Below, piece after piece: positions 63,871 to 64,000 of a stretch of DNA of 64,000 bases (positions are counted from its first letter, which is position 1; each line of letters starts with the position of its first letter). The position numbers were made by a program, and so were the translations under genes. The notes under the pieces were generated by a model. The model did not search any database, was not told the DNA's origin, and was given only the letters and a program-made list of their open reading frames with translations. Source of the stretch: Pontibacter kalidii (GTDB lineage: Bacteria > Bacteroidota > Bacteroidia > Cytophagales > Hymenobacteraceae); NCBI RefSeq assembly GCF_026278245.1, contig NZ_CP111079.1, positions 4,708,501-4,772,500 of the forward strand, in the 5' to 3' direction.

Positions 63871-64000
63871 ACGCTAATCACTATAAAACGTGCTGCTAGG
63901 CTGGTATGTTTATACTTCTTTAACTGTAACTATACTTATGCCGTTAAAAAATACAATCTAATTGTTCAGCAAATTATTTAAAGCAAATGGGAAACAGACT

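Overview
The window is chromosomal DNA of a Bacteroidetes bacterium, most likely a member of the Hymenobacteraceae close to Pontibacter. The evidence is promoter -7 boxes of the TAnnTTTG type, the gene order of the large ribosomal protein cluster, a zinc-free L36, a long SecA, and the type of the accessory proteins. The taxon is inferred from sequence features; no search was run. No tRNA, rRNA, CRISPR, insertion sequence or prophage was seen.

Layout. Bases 1-17064 (+) hold the ribosomal cluster: rpsG(end)-fusA-rpsJ, then a terminator and a new promoter, rplC to rpsN, a second promoter, and rpsH to rplQ including secY, map, infA, rpmJ and rpoA. Next come carA, eno, a DivIC/FtsB-like division gene and an HscA-like Hsp70 (17.1-22.1 kb). 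Bases 22.2-32.4 kb are mixed: a membrane protein, an Ldh-type oxidoreductase, a secreted TPR protein, Ppx/GppA, an AT-rich nuclease-like orphan, an rRNA-type methyltransferase, dapF, a GNAT and two repeat-rich intergenic regions. Bases 32.4-43.3 kb hold secA, deoC, a SPOR-like lipoprotein, an M20 amidohydrolase, a DUF2490 protein, hsp20, htrA and an ALDH7-type dehydrogenase. A DnaA-box cluster (43354-43723) precedes an ECF sigma / anti-sigma-like / secreted protein operon, followed by RidA, a membrane MutS-like ATPase and two small unknown genes. From 49.8 kb most genes are on the minus strand: tsf, rpsB, rpsI, rplM, a BlaI-M56 pair, an RluA-type pseudouridine synthase, a PhoR/PhoB-like pair, a DUF3108 protein and recA. 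The window ends with a secreted barrel-like protein, a third repeat-rich spacer and a GNAT.

Most notable non-gene signals: (1) a very abundant oligomer AAGTATA/TATACTT found in spacers, hairpin loops and coding frames outside the ribosomal cluster (hand count about 118 AGTATA or TATACT sites in the right 47 kb, about 11 in the left 17 kb); (2) five perfect and three near-perfect DnaA boxes in 370 bp, a candidate origin or DnaA-titrating locus; (3) a roughly 245-bp dispersed repeat in three spacers, accompanied by several palindromic modules; (4) an array of six mini-hairpins upstream of secA; (5) terminators whose T-tracts run directly into TAnnTTTG boxes.
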